A model generated the notes under the pieces. The model made no database searches and was not told where the DNA came from. It was given only the letters and a program-made list of their open reading frames with translations. Source: Costus lasius (Eukaryota > Streptophyta > Magnoliopsida > Zingiberales > Costaceae). From it: a DNA stretch of 64,000 nucleotides. The stretch spans positions 83,674,665 through 83,738,664 of the forward strand of contig CM050453.2 of the NCBI GenBank assembly GCA_027563935.2. Direction: 5' to 3'. Positions 44,520 through 55,254 of this stretch are shown here, in pieces. How positions within the stretch are numbered: the first letter of the stretch is position 1; each line of letters starts with the position of its first letter. A program made the translations under genes and the position numbers.

Positions 44520-44715
44520 AAAATACGGTACCGTGAAATTCCTTACGGCAGTGCCGTAATTTATACAAAATTCTCGGGTAAGAAAAAAAATCAAAAATAC
44601 GGTACCGTAAAATTTCTTACGGCAGTGCCGTAAAATACCAAAAACTCTCGGGATGAAATCTAAATAATATTACGGCACCATAAAGCAGATTACGGTAGTG
44701 CCGTATTTTTCGCAA
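44520..44715 (-). repeat. Post-ORF palindrome array (element G)
   Basis: Dyads include ACGGTACCGTGAA near 44524, TTACGGCAGTGCCGTAA near 44544 and 44617, and ACGGTACCGTAAA near 44598. Spacers contain CTCGGGTAAG and CTCGGGATGA. Confidence 0.7.
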
Positions 44716-44789
44716 AATTTTTTTTCCTGCAAAATGAAAAGAAAAATTAATTCTAAAAATAAATTAAAATAAAACAAACTAAACTAAGT

Positions 44790-44830
44790 ATGAGTGCTTG
44801 GGTTGCCGCCCAAGAAGCGCTAATTTTAGG
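44790..44830 (-). other. Conserved post-ORF hairpin (element G)
   Basis: CTTGGG and CCCAAG flank TTGCCG near 44799, just downstream of the accessory ORF on the minus strand, followed by the GCGCTAATTTTAGG context. Confidence 0.55.
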
Positions 44831-44856
44831 TCCATAGCTTGACCAAAATTCAAACA

Positions 44857-46092
44857 TCATGGTGAAGTAGGTGAATCAGTACCAAAGCAAATAGCATGTA
44901 ATTTTCTCCTTTTCCGCTGTCCAAAACGTTTAGCCACTAATTCAAATATCCAAAATTTCATGTAAATTACAATCACCGTGGCTTTCTTAAATATGCGAAA
45001 ATCAAAATTAAAATTTTTAATTCCACACAAAGGGTATTCAATGATCTTCCTAAATTTATCAGTAAGCAATATCATTAGTCCTTTCTTCAAAATTATATTT
45101 TCAATAGCTATAGGACTTTGATCAAAAGATGCAAGTGTTGGATCATCAAAATAAACTTTCTGTCTCAAATTAGGTTCTTCAATAAAACACAATTTTTCAA
45201 TAAAATCAGAAGAGTGAACAGTAGATATGGGCAAAATATCACAGTGAGATACATCAATATTTGTAATATTCAAATCCTTATTAAGTTCCTCATGTTCATC
45301 ATCAAATAAGTTATCAATTTCAAAGTTTTCATCAAAATTAAGGTGAGACTTTCCAAAATCAAAACCCTCATGCACTTCATCAAATAATTGATCAATTTCA
45401 AAATCACCCACAAAATCAGAGTAAGATTTTTCTAAATTAGTCCCCTCATATCCTTCATCAGATTTAACCATAAACAATATATTATCAAAAGAATCAATTT
45501 CATCAAAAGGGGGTTTTTCAATTTCAATTTCTTCAAACTTTTCCACAAATAAATTATCAAAAGAATCAATTTCACAATTATCAAAATCAGAGTGAGATTC
45601 ATTAACGTTCACATAAGGCTCAATCTCAAAACAATTATAATCAGAGGGGGATTTTTCTAAATCAAGTTCTTCAGTTTCAAACTCAAATAAACATGCTTGT
45701 TGTGCTAATTGGGTTTCCAAAAATTCAGAATTAGCAATTAAAGATTCTACATTAGAAGCAAGTTGACCAATTATCTCCTTAAGATCTTCAATTTCCTTAC
45801 TTTGATTTGTCGTGAATTGGTTTTGATTTGACATGAATTTTTCAAGCATGGATTCAAACCTAGATTCTTCAGTGTCCTCAAAGTATGGTTCAGAAACATG
45901 ATTTCGAGGAACTAAAAATTGGCAATCAGAAGCATAATGATTAGAACATTTACAAATATTACATCTAATAGAAGAAATTGAGTGTAATTTCAATTTATCT
46001 ACAAGAGTGCACCGTGAATCATCTTCATACCTTTTTTGTGGCTTGTATACCTCACCACTTTCAGTTGCCCAGGAGTTCTGAATATAAGACAT
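44857..46092 (-). CDS. Accessory acidic zinc-knuckle ORF, copy G (intact)
   Basis: The only copy here open from ATG to stop: 411 residues from ATG 46092. The frame is also open for 14 codons upstream, but ATG 46092 matches the conserved MS..NSWA.E.G start. A zinc knuckle C44-x2-C47-x4-H52-x4-C57 is followed by VSEPYFEDTE. Next is a heptad-like segment (about 75-120, MLEKFMSNQNQF...EIEDLKEIIGQLASNVESL), then an Asp/Glu/Ser/Phe-rich region to about 310 with repeated (E/K)SH(S/L)(D/N)FD phrases. The C-terminus holds KKGLMILLTDKFRKIIEYP, a (V/I)YMKFWIFELVAKRFGQ hydrophobic stretch, a basic RKRRK run and FGTDSPTSP. Compared with E it lacks about 28 residues after the knuckle. The knuckle and heptads suggest a Gag-like RNA-binding or assembly role; the rest is unknown. 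Confidence 0.7.
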   Translation of the reverse strand: MSYIQNSWATESGEVYKPQKRYEDDSRCTLVDKLKLHSISSIRCNICKCSNHYASDCQFLVPRNHVSEPYFEDTEESRFESMLEKFMSNQNQFTTNQSKEIEDLKEIIGQLASNVESLIANSEFLETQLAQQACLFEFETEELDLEKSPSDYNCFEIEPYVNVNESHSDFDNCEIDSFDNLFVEKFEEIEIEKPPFDEIDSFDNILFMVKSDEGYEGTNLEKSYSDFVGDFEIDQLFDEVHEGFDFGKSHLNFDENFEIDNLFDDEHEELNKDLNITNIDVSHCDILPISTVHSSDFIEKLCFIEEPNLRQKVYFDDPTLASFDQSPIAIENIILKKGLMILLTDKFRKIIEYPLCGIKNFNFDFRIFKKATVIVIYMKFWIFELVAKRFGQRKRRKLHAICFGTDSPTSP

Positions 46093-46280
46093 ATCTTCAA
46101 ATCTATCAAGAATAGAAAAATTATTCAACACCAATCAATCAAATTTTTTTTTCAGAATATATAAAACAAAGAAAGTATAAAACACAAACAAATTCACAAA
46201 TTTTAGAAAATCTCAGTTCTGTCACAACTTCTGAAAATCCAAAACCTGTAAAAATAAAAAAACAAAGTTAAATCTAAAAC
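46093..46280 (-). other. Leader remnant of element G
   Basis: Inverted leader with the GAAAATCTCAGTTCTGTCAC block. It breaks off at about 46280 with a short overlap (AC) against pol of H. Confidence 0.6.
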
Positions 46281-47952
46281 ACTATGCCAGCAGGACTTTG
46301 GATGAGACACAGAAGAATTACACTACCACTGAAAAGGAATTATTGGCTATAGTATTTGCTTTTGATAAATTTAGATCATATTTGATTAACTCCAAGGTGG
46401 TAGTGTATACTGATAATGCAGCTGTAAGATACTTAATGCAGAAAAAGGATACTAAACCGCGTTTGCTCAGATGGATTCTGCTTTTACAAGAATTTGATTT
46501 GGAAATTAAAGACAAAAAAGCATCAGAGAATTTTGTTGCAGATCATCTTTCAAGGATTATGGTGAACACTAAAGAAAATGATGTAATTAATGACTCCTTC
46601 CCTGAAGAACAACTAATGACCATCGAACAAATCAGAGCCCCTTGGTATGCTGACGTTGTTAATTACCTTGTAGCTAATGTTTTTCCTCCTGATTTGAGTT
46701 ACCAAAGAAGGAAGAGATTCTTGGCTGAGGTAAAACATTATTTTTGGGATGAGCCTTATGTGTTTAGAAGGGGTGCAGATGATATTTTAAGGAGATGTGT
46801 GCCTGAGGAGGAGATTACAAATATATTGTTTCAACGCCATGGATCTTCTTGTGGTGGGCATGCCAGTGCTGAGAAAACTATCTTCAAAGTGTTGCAATCG
46901 GGATTTTATTGGCCGACAATTTTTAAAGATGCTAGAAACTTTATTTTATCTTGTGATAGATGTCAGAGGACAGGGAACATTAACAGAAGACATGAGATGC
47001 CACTATCCAATTTTCTTGAGGTTGAGATATTTGATGTTTGGGGAATTGACTTCATAGGACCTTTTCCATCTTCTGGAGGCAACAAATATATTCTTGTAGC
47101 AGTAGATTATGTTTCAAAATGGGTTGAAGCTATTGCATCCCCAACAATGATTCCAGAGTTGTTGTCAAATTATTCAAAAAAAATATCTTTCCAAGGTTTG
47201 GGACACAACAAGTTGTAATTAGTAATGGAGGCTTACACTTCATAGAACACAAGTTCTCAGCTTTACTTAGAAAGTATGGAGTAAATCATAGAGTAGCTAC
47301 ACTTTATCATCCTCAAACAAGTGGACAGGTTGAGATATCAAATAGGGAAATAAAAGGGATTTTGGAAAAGACAGTTTCACGCACAAGGAAAGACTGGGTA
47401 TTCAAACTTGATGATGCACTGTGGGCATACCGGACAGCTTTCAAAACACCAATTGGTATGTCTCCTTTTCAATTAGTTTATGGTAAGTCTTGCCATCTAC
47501 CTGTAGAACTCGAGCATAAGGCGTTCTGGGCAATCAAGGCATTAAACTTTGACTTAAAGAACGCGGGTGAAAAACGGAGGTTACAATTGAACGAGCTAGA
47601 TGAGATTAGACTCTCAGCCTATGAAAATGTAAGAATTTACAAGGAGAGAACTAAGAGATGGCATGATCGGCATATTTTTAGAAAAGATTTCCAACCAGGT
47701 GACTTTGTTCTTTTATTCAATTCTAGATTAAGACTTTTTCTTGGTAAACTCAAGTCTCGTTGGTCTGGGCCTTTTCAGGTGAAGAAAATTTATCCCTATG
47801 GAGCTGTAGACATATGTAGTGAAGATACGGGAGAATTTAAAGTTAATGGTCAAAGACTGAAACACTACTATCAAGAAGAACTGATTGAAGAAAAGGAGAG
47901 CTTTTACCTGGATGAACCAAGATCAAATCTGAGTGCAGAATGGTCAAGCTAA
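46281..47952 (+). pseudogene. Athila-type RNase H and integrase (element H)
   Basis: It begins inside RNase H at [12 protein letters not shown] and everything upstream are absent. RNase H keeps TEKELLA, YTDNAA and ADHLSRI. Integrase has its zinc site ([10 protein letters not shown]...SCDRCQRTG), WGIDFIGPF and VDYVSKW. A frameshift near 47145 breaks the frame. In the shifted frame the second catalytic motif reads ISNGG instead of ISDGG, so a catalytic Asp has become Asn. The Glu motif [10 protein letters not shown] is present. The C-terminal domain (47362-47952) is open to the end and finishes next to the GTCAAGCTAATGACC signature. This is the least damaged integrase in the window, but it is inactive as it stands. 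Confidence 0.87.
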
Positions 47953-48081
47953 TGACCTTTAAATTAGCGCTTCTTGGGAGGCGACCCAAGCATTCTAACC
48001 TTTATCTATTTCCTTCCATTTAATTTTTGCTTAGGACTTTTTTTTTCTTTTATTTTTGTAGGTAAAACAAGAATTTGGTGC

Positions 48082-48350
48082 AAAATACGGCACTACCGTA
48101 AACTATATTACGGCACCGTAATTGTCGCCCGCTATTGGCTAGAGAGTTGTGACGAAATTACGGCACTGCCGTAAGTGATTATACGGTATCGTATTTTGTG
48201 GCAGAAATCGACCCGAGAGCTTCATCGTTTTTATGGCACCACCGTAATATTTTACACAGCCGTATTTTCACGAGACTTTCCGATGAAAGTTTCCGAAACT
48301 TACCCGAAATTACGATAGCGCCTTAATATAATTTACGGTACTGTATTATT
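48082..48350 (+). repeat. Post-pol palindrome array (element H)
   Basis: Dyads include TACGGCACTACCGTAA near 48085, TTACGGCACCGTAATT near 48108, TTACGGCACTGCCGTAA near 48157 and a decayed pair near 48310-48350. Confidence 0.7.
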
Positions 48351-48964
48351 CGAAAAAAAAAAAGAGGGATACTTTCCTTAGAGTACAAAAGATATTTCGA
48401 GAAAGAGAAGAAAAAGAGGGTGCATTGATGCTGACTACTCTCCTGGGAGTACAAAAGATATCAGACCAAACGATGACGAAGAGAGTCTTGTGAGTACCCA
48501 TCCCCTTGCTCCTTTAAATGAAAATTTCATAAAAATGAATGACTCTATAAACTATTGTGTCCTGTAGTGCTATACTTTAATTGGATGTATATATTAGTTC
48601 ATATGAGGAATTATTGAATACATATGATTGATGTTATATCATGGTGTGATTTTGTCCTTAACGAATTTCATTGATGAATATTTTCCTTGATGATGAGTAA
48701 ATCAATATTCATGATTAGAGAAAAACCCTAACATGTTAGATTTATTTCTTCAATGCATATCTATTTTTGAAATTTGACATTGGTTGATGCATGAAATTTT
48801 GGGTATATATATTATTTGAAGAATGAAATCTAAAAGTGAAGCTATTCTTTTAAATAAAATGAGTATACGAGTATAATTTGTGAATAGATATCAATTGATT
48901 AACCTAGTAGATGTTTAGTCTATTTTGCTATTTGTTAGGAAGGAAGAATCCAAGATCCATAAAA

Positions 48965-49125
48965 ATAGTGAGAGACTCCCTTACTTGGCACTATGTAAAA
49001 TTGATAGTGGTACCTAAGAAATGGGTTGAAGTCTATATAAAAGATAATGGGAGTGAAAAACAATAAGACTCCTCTACTTGGCACTATGCAAAATTGATAG
49101 TGGTACCGAAGAAAGAGTTGAAGTC
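48965..49125 (+). repeat. Pre-LTR tandem duplication (element H)
   Basis: Two copies near 48974 and 49069 with ACTTGGCACTATG(T/C)AAAATTG and ATAGTGGTACC, the two halves of a perfect 6-bp stem (CACTAT/ATAGTG). Confidence 0.7.
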
Positions 49126-49511
49126 AAAATGCAAAGTATGTATCTAAGTGGGTACATGCCATCTATGCAAAAATAATCAAATACATAAAAAAAAAATTAT
49201 GTGTGGAAAAAGATCTTGGAAACCTAATTCCTGTAAACAAAAGCATTATAGATTTGAACTGAAATTGGGTGAAGTCTTGAGATTAAAAATTCTAATTATT
49301 ATACAAGTTGCAAAGTTTTATTTGATTGAATTATGGATCTAGATGATTGAGTCCTAAGGATGATATGTTTACTTGAAGTTTTATGAAACGATTGATGGAA
49401 TTTTTCATTGATGGTTGTATTTTACAAATTTATTAGGCATGAAAAGGTTAATCTTTTAATCAATTTTTTATTTTTGCTTGAGGACAAGCAAAGTTTGAGC
49501 CTTATGTATTT

Positions 49512-51629
49512 TGATCACACCAAAATATATAGTATATTTTGTATCATTTTATATATCTTTTCATGCTAAATTGAAGATCTTTTGCTTATTTTTATGCTAA
49601 GTTTATCAAATATTACAAAATATACTTCTATTTTGGTTTTTCTTGATTTTCAGGTAAAAAGGCACTATTTTGAGGCATTTTCAAGCGAAATCAAAGACAT
49701 GGAAGAGTTACCATCATCGAGAGGAGATCACCTAAGAAATTTCAAGCAAATCAGAGCAACATACCAAAACACGGTAGTGCCGTATTCTATATTACGGTAC
49801 CGTATTTCCGTACGATGCCGTAATATCAGAGCACTGCCGTAAATTGGTGGAATTTCCGACCATAAGGTTTAATGAAAAATACGGCACTACCGTAAATTAG
49901 TGAAATTTTCGACCAGAAGGTTTAATGAAAAATACGGCACTGCCGTAAGGAATTACATGAGCCGTATTTTGAAGTGCATTCAGAACAGAGAAAATTGCTG
50001 AAATTACAAAACACCGTAAACTTTGACACGGGCTGTATTTTCCAGACGATTTCGACCAGAGAGTTCAGCCAATTTTACAGCAGTGCCGTAAATCATTTTA
50101 CGGTGTCGTATTTTTCAAACAACATCAGATCAGAGAATGCAAGCGATTTTATGGCACTGTCGTGAAATATTACACTGCCGTATTTCTGCTTTTGAATGCG
50201 ACTCCGAGGTCAATTTGGAAGCCCAATTTTTGCGGAGAAGATTGCCGATGATTCAAGGCCTTAAACTCAAAACCGTAAAAAGAAAAAGAGGAGCTTTCGA
50301 GGAGAGGATCACGAAGACACAAAAAGCCCCAATTTTCATCAACTGTAGAGGGAGAAATCGAGTTACACGCCGCCGCCCAGGGTTTCGCCGCCGCGACAAA
50401 TCCAGAGCATCTCCGGCCGTGAAATTCATACTGAAGATTCGCCTGGAGGAGGAGACAACGTACCAGAAGTTTCAGAATGAAAGGAGATCAAATGGAGGAG
50501 AAATTAAAGAAGAAGGAGGCGCCGCTACTGTTCATCGCCCTCCTTTGTAAATTACGGCTGTGTTTAATTTCACAGCCGTGGTGTATTTTCCTAAAACTTC
50601 TTTTCCTCTGATTTTTGATCTTCTGAAACAATAGAATATTGTATTTTCTTCACCATGCTAGCTTAAACACTCTTTGGGACATGGGGGAGTAATTCCCCTT
50701 GATTTTCTTAATGACTAGATACTTTTTGCTTTCATCATGATTATTCTACTTTGATTACCTATGCGATTATTGCTCTAAGATTCTCCTTAGTTTACTTTTT
50801 GTCATTATGATTTAGAGTTTTCGCAATAAGGACCGAAAGGTGATTTGCTTAAGAACTTGGAACCCTAAAATTGATTAATAGAAACTCACCGTAAGAAATT
50901 AGGTTAAGTTCTTATTTCTTTATTTTAGTAGTTTAAATTGCCATGATGATAATTATGAACCTAGGATTGAGTTATTGTGTCAAACGTGGAGATCTTGCAC
51001 GAAAGTGAGGATCGGAACGTTGGAGAACCATAGGTAGAACTTGTGTTGAGACTCGAATGCACGAAAGTGATCCTTGAGTTTCCACTCGAGGCGATCAACT
51101 TAGAACTCGGATGCACGAAAGTGATCCTCGAGTTCTTTGTTTGATGATTTACTTATCATTAGGTTGGGATAAATCTTACGCGAAAGCGAGGATTGGTCTC
51201 TGCATGGTTATCTGCACGAAAGAGAGTTAATCTCTTTACAAAGTAAATTATGCCTTTATCATAATAGAATTTGATTGATGAATATCCTTATATATCTAGT
51301 CATGAAAATTAAAGTGAATGAAACCCTAGTCCCAGTTTCTCTCTGATAGTATTTTCCCGTGTGTTTTCGATCTTTACTTTGCTTTTATTCGATTGCCTAG
51401 ATAGGAAGAAATCAATTATTTGGTACTTGACAACATAGGTCTCTGTGGGTTCGATATCTTTCTTTATTACTTCGAGTATCCATGCACTTGCGGAGATAAC
51501 AACAAGTGTGGTAACTCAAAAAGTTTTTGGAGCCGTATCAGGGGGTGACAAGTCCCTATGCGCCATACAATAAGTTTTGGCTGCGACTTCAGAAATAAAT
51601 TTTCTTTACCTACTTGTTGGGATACAACA
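49512..51629 (+). repeat. LTR shared by elements H (3') and E (5')
   Basis: It starts TGATCACACC (one change from TGATGACACC) and ends GATACAACA at 51629, directly before AGTTTTTGGCGCC. Palindromes lie at 49770-50180, the CT/GA block about 50270-50540 and GAAAGTG repeats about 50990-51220. Two PBS-like strings lie inside the LTR end (about 51528 and 51573). The H 3' region is on its left and the E leader on its right, so it acts as LTR for both. Confidence 0.88.
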
Positions 51630-51896
51630 AGTTTTTGGCGCCATTGCCGGGGACCTTAGTTTTGTTAATATCAAAATAATTGTTAGTATTGCTAGACTAA
51701 GATTATTTGCTTTAGATTTAACTTTGTTTTTTTTGTTTTTTCAGGTTTTGGATTTTCACAAGTTGTGACAGAACTGTGATTTCTGAAATTTGTGAATTTG
51801 CTTGTGTTTTCTTTTTTTTTATTTATATTCTGAAAAAAAAAAGTTTTTGATTGATTGGTGTTGGATAATCTTTCTGTTCTTGATAGATTTGAAGAT
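51630..51896 (+). promoter_or_regulatory. Primer-binding site and leader (element E)
   Basis: TGGCGCCATTGCCGGGGA at 51636-51653 matches the tRNA-Asp complement with one mismatch. The leader carries the GTGACAGAACTGTGAT block (about 51765) and a T-rich and A-rich stretch up to the ORF. Confidence 0.8.
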
Positions 51897-53169
51897 ATGT
51901 CATTACAACTCCTGGGCAACTGAAAGAGGTGAGGTATATATGCCACAAGGAAGGTATGAAGATGATTCATTGTGCACTCTTGAGGATAAGTTAGATTATT
52001 TCTCTAATAAATTAGACTCTTATATGCACCCTGTTATGAAATCTTATTCTTCTATTAGATGTGATATTTGTGGATGCTGTGATCATTACACTTCTGATTG
52101 CCATATTTTAATGCCCCAAAATTCTAATTCTTCATGGTATCAAGATGATCATTATGATTCTAGTTGGGAAAATCAAACTTCTTTTCATGATGATTGCTCT
52201 AATCTTGTTTCTGAACCATACTTTGAGGATACTGAAGCATCTAGGTTAAAATCCATGCTTGAAAAATTCATGTCAAATCAAAACCAATTCATGACAAATC
52301 AAAATAAGGAAATTGAAGATCTTAAGGAGATAATTGGTCAGCTTGCTTCTAATGTAGAATCTATATCCGCTCATTCTGAATTTTTAGAAACCCAGTTAGC
52401 ACAACAAGCTTGTTTATTTGAGTTTGAAACTAAAGAACTTGATTTAGAAAATTCCCCCTCTGATTATGATTGTTTAGAAATTGAGCCTTATGTGAACTTT
52501 AATAAATCTCACTCTGATTTTGACAATTGTGAAATTAATTCCTTTGATAATTTATTTGTGGAAAAGTTTGAGGAAATTAAAATTGAAAAACCTTATTTTG
52601 ATGAAATTGATTCTTTTAATGATATATTATTTGAGGTTAATTCTGATGAAGGATATGAGGGGACTGAGTTAGAAAAATCTTACTGTGATTTTGTTGATAA
52701 TTTTAAAATTGATAAATTATTTGAAGATGCGCATGAGGAACTTGAAAATGATTTGAATATTATAAACATTGTTGAATCTCACTCTAATGTTTTGCCCATA
52801 TCTGTTGTTCACTCTTCTAATCTATTTGAAAAATCATGCGTCATTGAGGAATCTAATTTGAGACAGAAAGTTTATTTTGATGATCCAATGCTTATATCTT
52901 TTGATCAAAGTCCTATGGCAATTGAAAATATAAATTTGAAGAAAGGACTTATGATTTTGCTTTTTGATAAATATAGGAAGATCATTGAATATCCTTGGAT
53001 TGGAATTGAAAATACTGATTTTGATTTATGCATATTTGAGAGAGCCATGTCAATCTTGATTTACATGAAATTCTGGATATTTGGATTAGTGGCTAAACTT
53101 TTTGCACAAAGGAAATGCAGAAAATTATATGCTATTTATTTTGGTACTGATTCACCTGCTTCACCATGA
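51802..53169 (+). CDS. Accessory acidic zinc-knuckle ORF, copy E (open, start damaged)
   Basis: This is the longest copy; 455 codons are open. The conserved start ATG (51897) is out of frame through a small deletion, so the frame reads from the leader (KICHYNSWATERGEVYMP). The first in-frame ATG is 51940, just after the conserved NSWATERG. The knuckle CDICGCCDHYTSDC (about 52060-52100) is followed by WENQTSFHDD and VSEPYFEDTE. The heptad-like segment FMSNQNQF...EIEDLKEIIGQLASNVES and the acidic middle run to about 52850. The C-terminus has KKGLMILLFDKYRKIIEYP, FWIFGLVAKLFAQ and FGTDSPASP. It ends next to the GTCAAGCTAATGAC signature. No membrane or signal segment is convincing; the hydrophobic part of the upstream extension is leader sequence. 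Role inferred as Gag-like; the C-terminus is of unknown function. Confidence 0.65.
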   Translation: MCFLFFYLYSEKKKFLIDWCWIIFLFLIDLKICHYNSWATERGEVYMPQGRYEDDSLCTLEDKLDYFSNKLDSYMHPVMKSYSSIRCDICGCCDHYTSDCHILMPQNSNSSWYQDDHYDSSWENQTSFHDDCSNLVSEPYFEDTEASRLKSMLEKFMSNQNQFMTNQNKEIEDLKEIIGQLASNVESISAHSEFLETQLAQQACLFEFETKELDLENSPSDYDCLEIEPYVNFNKSHSDFDNCEINSFDNLFVEKFEEIKIEKPYFDEIDSFNDILFEVNSDEGYEGTELEKSYCDFVDNFKIDKLFEDAHEELENDLNIINIVESHSNVLPISVVHSSNLFEKSCVIEESNLRQKVYFDDPMLISFDQSPMAIENINLKKGLMILLFDKYRKIIEYPWIGIENTDFDLCIFERAMSILIYMKFWIFGLVAKLFAQRKCRKLYAIYFGTDSPASP

Positions 53170-53321
53170 GATTTGAGTTTTGGTCAAGCTAATGACTTAA
53201 AAATTAGCGCTTCTTGGGAGGCAACCCAAGCATCATCACTTAGCTTAGTTTTTTTTATTTTAGTTTATTTTTAGAATTAATTTTTCTTTTCTTTTTGTAG
53301 GGAGAAACAAAATTTTGCGCA

Positions 53322-53585
53322 AAATACGGCACTGCCGTAATCTGCTTTACTGTGCCGTAATCTTGATCCGATTTCATGAGAGAGTTTTTAGCATATTACG
53401 GCGGTACCATATATATTAGTTTTTACGGTACCGTATTTTGGGACATTTTCTGACCCGAGAGATTTTGGAGTTTTACAGCAGTACCGTATGATTTGTCACG
53501 GTGTCGTATTTTTGAGCCGTTTTTGACCCGAGAGTTCTTTGAAAAATACGGCACTACTGTAAGGCATTTCACGCCCGTAATTTCA
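53322..53585 (+). repeat. Post-ORF palindrome array (element E)
   Basis: Dyads include ACGGCACTGCCGTAA near 53326, ACGGTACCGTATT near 53427, ACAGCAGTACCGT near 53476 and ACGGCACTACTGTAA near 53549. Spacers contain TGACCCGAGAG. Confidence 0.7.
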
Positions 53586-55254
53586 AAACTGCATTCTATT
53601 TAATTGAGTAGGTGTATTCTCACTACGATTTTAAGAAACTGGGATAGGAAAAATTTTGATCTTTGGCACCATCACGAAGTACTCATCTTTGTCTATCATC
53701 TGGGTATTTTTTCTGAATTTTAAAGTCCATGGATCATTCTGAAACACATACCAACTTTTTGATTCTGATTAATTTCTGTAGCAGTTTTCTTTTGACTAAT
53801 CTGATTAGCACTTTTGCTGCATGTTTTTAAGATGCTTTAATGACTTGAAACCCTGAGTTTTCGCATGGAATATGAAGAACATGTTTCATTCTATCTTGTG
53901 GATTAATTATTTTCATGAAAATACTTTTTGATCATTCTAGGACACATAGCAACTTTTCGAATTTGATTAACTTCTGTGCAGTTTTTAGTTTTGTAATCTG
54001 ATTAGCCTTCTGTCTGTTGATACCCTAAATTCCTGATAGATTTTGATCCTTTGATTTTCATACATCTGAAAAGAACGAGTTTTATTTTATTGCATGGTTA
54101 TGTCCATTTTCTTTTTGGATCATTAAATCTTATTTTTGGGTATGACTACTTTTCATAAAAAATTCACTAGCTGCTCTACTTGCTTTCTACGTGTTATAGC
54201 TTCTTTTGGCTCCAGATCCAGAAATCTTCAAAAGCAACTGTCTTCCACCTCTAGCTACCACTGCATCTGCCTATGACATCACTGTTTCCAGCCGTCGACA
54301 CTAGATTATACCATCAGCAGACTCTTACTTCTTCTACTGCCTCTATTTCTATTGATTTGATTTATTTATGAAGCAAACTCTTTATTAGTGACTGATTTTT
54401 TTTATCTATGCAGCATTATTTCTAGCACCCACCTGCCGACGATCTCACCTCCAGGACTGTAGTCTCTAGCAGGCCACTAGAGATTACTCACTCTACTGTC
54501 GGTACCATCACCATCATTGCTAGCAGCTTTTCAGCCAGCCTCTGTTCCACCTATGCTTCTCGCCTGCATCAGCCCTTTCCACCAGGACTCCTCTAAACCA
54601 TTGATGATATCTCTGATTCTCCCTTGAGAAAATTATTTTTATCATTATTATTTTTAGAGACTATTTTTAGACTGAGCCTTATGTATCTTAAATTGTGCAG
54701 GTAAAATTTTCAAAAGGCACATCTATGGACCTAGTAGCATCTGCCCCGACACTATTTTTGGTCAGAGCTTGCTATATAGTTTTGTGATTATCATTTGCAC
54801 TCTCTTGTATTCATGATTATTTCATATGGTTGCATCTTTGATTTGCTTTAGATATATCACTCACTAATATTTCTTCGATATGGTTGTATGATGATCTGAT
54901 TGTTCATAGTCTACTTTCTACTAACTTGTGGTGTGATTCTATTTTTAAAAGATTTTCTTTGATAAATATCTTCCTTGATGATGAATAAACTTGTATTCAT
55001 GATTAGAAAGAAACCTATCATGTTAGATTTATTTCTTCAATGCATATCTATCTTTTGAAATTTGACATTGGTTGATGCATGAAATTTTGGGTAGATGTGT
55101 AATTTGAGGAATAAGATCTAAAGGTGAAACTACTCCTTTAAATAAAATGAGCATATGAGTATGATTACTGAATTGATATCAATTGATCAACCTAGTAGAT
55201 GTTTAGTCTATTTTGCTATTTGTTGGGAAGGAGGAATCCAAGATCCATAAAAAT

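Larger units (their letters stand above)
40323..46280 (-). mobile_element. Element G: non-autonomous, 5' LTR missing
   Basis: Minus strand: leader remnant (46135-46280), intact accessory ORF, hairpin, palindrome array, 3' region with tandem repeat, priming region and 3' LTR (40323-42257). At about 46280 the leader stops and plus-strand pol of H begins, so the 5' LTR and PBS are lost. Confidence 0.82.
47953..49511 (+). other. 3' region of element H
   Basis: The hairpin (CTTGGGAGGCGACCCAAG near 47973), a palindrome array (48082-48350), non-coding sequence, the tandem repeat (48965-49125) and the GAGGACAAGCAAAG priming region (about 49480) follow pol. The order is the same as after the accessory ORF in B and E. 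The 3' regions of pol-bearing and non-autonomous forms are thus interchangeable. The 48360-48480 part (AGAGTACAAAAGATAT twice) is not seen in the others. Confidence 0.65.

Noticed and set aside
45118..45309. Plus-strand frames at 45118 and 61061 that are conserved between G and I
   Set aside because: Antisense of the accessory ORF; conserved only because the two elements are close copies.
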